Origin: Pseudomonadota bacterium
GTDB lineage: Bacteria > Pseudomonadota > Alphaproteobacteria > Rhizobiales > Xanthobacteraceae
Assembly (NCBI GenBank): GCA_023433965.1
Contig: JAEYTQ010000380.1
Coordinates: forward strand, 1 to 7,164
Reading direction: 5' to 3'
DNA: 7,164 nt
In this document: positions 7,114 to 7,164 of the stretch, one piece after another
Layout of the letters: every line of letters begins with the position of its first letter
How positions within the stretch are numbered: the first letter of the stretch is position 1
Notes under the pieces: model-generated
Told to the model about the DNA's origin: nothing
Databases searched by the model: none
The model's input: only the letters and a program-made list of their open reading frames with translations
Translations under genes and position numbers: made by a program

Positions 7114-7116
7114 ATT

Positions 7117-7164
7117 TGGTTGCGGGGATAGGATTTGAACCTATGACCTTCAGGTTATGAGCCT
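7117..7164 (-). tRNA. Initiator tRNA-fMet (anticodon CAU), 3' part, cut by right window edge
   Basis: The minus strand from 7164 to 7117 reads as tRNA positions 29-76. The anticodon loop is CTCATAA with CAT at 7159-7157. The variable loop is AGGTC. The T-arm is ATAGG/CCTAT around TTCAAAT, and the 3' end is CCCCGCAACCA with an encoded CCA (7119-7117). Position 72 is A rather than the G usual in elongators, which fits the C1:A72 mismatch that marks bacterial initiator tRNAs; base 1 is outside the window. The anticodon stem beside the loop is A29:U41, G30:C40, G31:C39. The 5' half (D-arm and start of the acceptor stem) lies beyond 7164. Confidence 0.92.

Noticed and set aside
6963..7160. A 65-residue plus-strand reading frame ending in GIGFEPMTFRL
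   Set aside because: It runs through the terminator stem and into the tRNA gene on the other strand. The GIGFEPMTFRL tail is the well-known false peptide produced by translating across a tRNA 3' end.

Overview
This is a GC-rich window of ordinary chromosomal character from an alphaproteobacterium, most likely Bradyrhizobium or a close relative in the Rhizobiales (Hyphomicrobiales). That placement rests on three things. Codons are GC-rich at the third position, an orphan branched-chain-amino-acid-type binding protein sits beside an acyl-CoA ligase, and the initiator tRNA at the right edge has an A:U pair where most bacteria have the first of three G:C pairs. The genus is an inference, not a database result.

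Layout, left to right. At 1-320 (minus strand, running off the left edge) is the N-terminus of an AMP-forming acyl-CoA synthetase. A 208-bp divergent intergenic region (321-528) holds a dyad that could be an operator. At 529-1734 (plus) is a secreted ABC-transporter substrate-binding protein with no permease or ATPase gene beside it. The gap at 1735-1974 holds a strong 15-bp hairpin just after that gene, then a near-consensus FNR/FixK-type box and a -10-like hexamer.

From 1975 to 6923 (plus) there is a tightly packed three-gene export operon with the order and sizes of Escherichia coli yhiI-rbbA-yhhJ. It encodes a 355-aa HlyD/YhiI periplasmic adaptor, an RbbA-type protein with two ATPase domains fused to an ABC-2 membrane domain, and a 372-aa YhhJ-type ABC-2 permease. 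The genes overlap by 4 bp at each junction (ATGA, and GTGA if the GTG start is used). The products should form one inner-membrane export pump: the two membrane halves come from RbbA and YhhJ, the ATPases from RbbA, and YhiI reaches towards a TolC-like outer-membrane channel that is not encoded here.

As given, rbbA is broken. Its reading frame shifts at a GCGCGC-like run near 3279-3286, between the Walker A motif and the Q-loop of the first ATPase domain. Restoring one GC dinucleotide gives a 923-aa protein, so this is either a sequencing/assembly error or a recent mutation.

After the operon (6924-7164) come a bidirectional intrinsic terminator, a second small hairpin and the 3' part of an initiator tRNA gene on the minus strand, cut by the right edge. 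I see no mobile element, CRISPR array, toxin-antitoxin or phage gene, and no clearly new biological system. The observations most worth checking are the rbbA frameshift, the asymmetric ATP sites of RbbA, the possible oxygen-responsive promoter of the export operon and the variant initiator tRNA.
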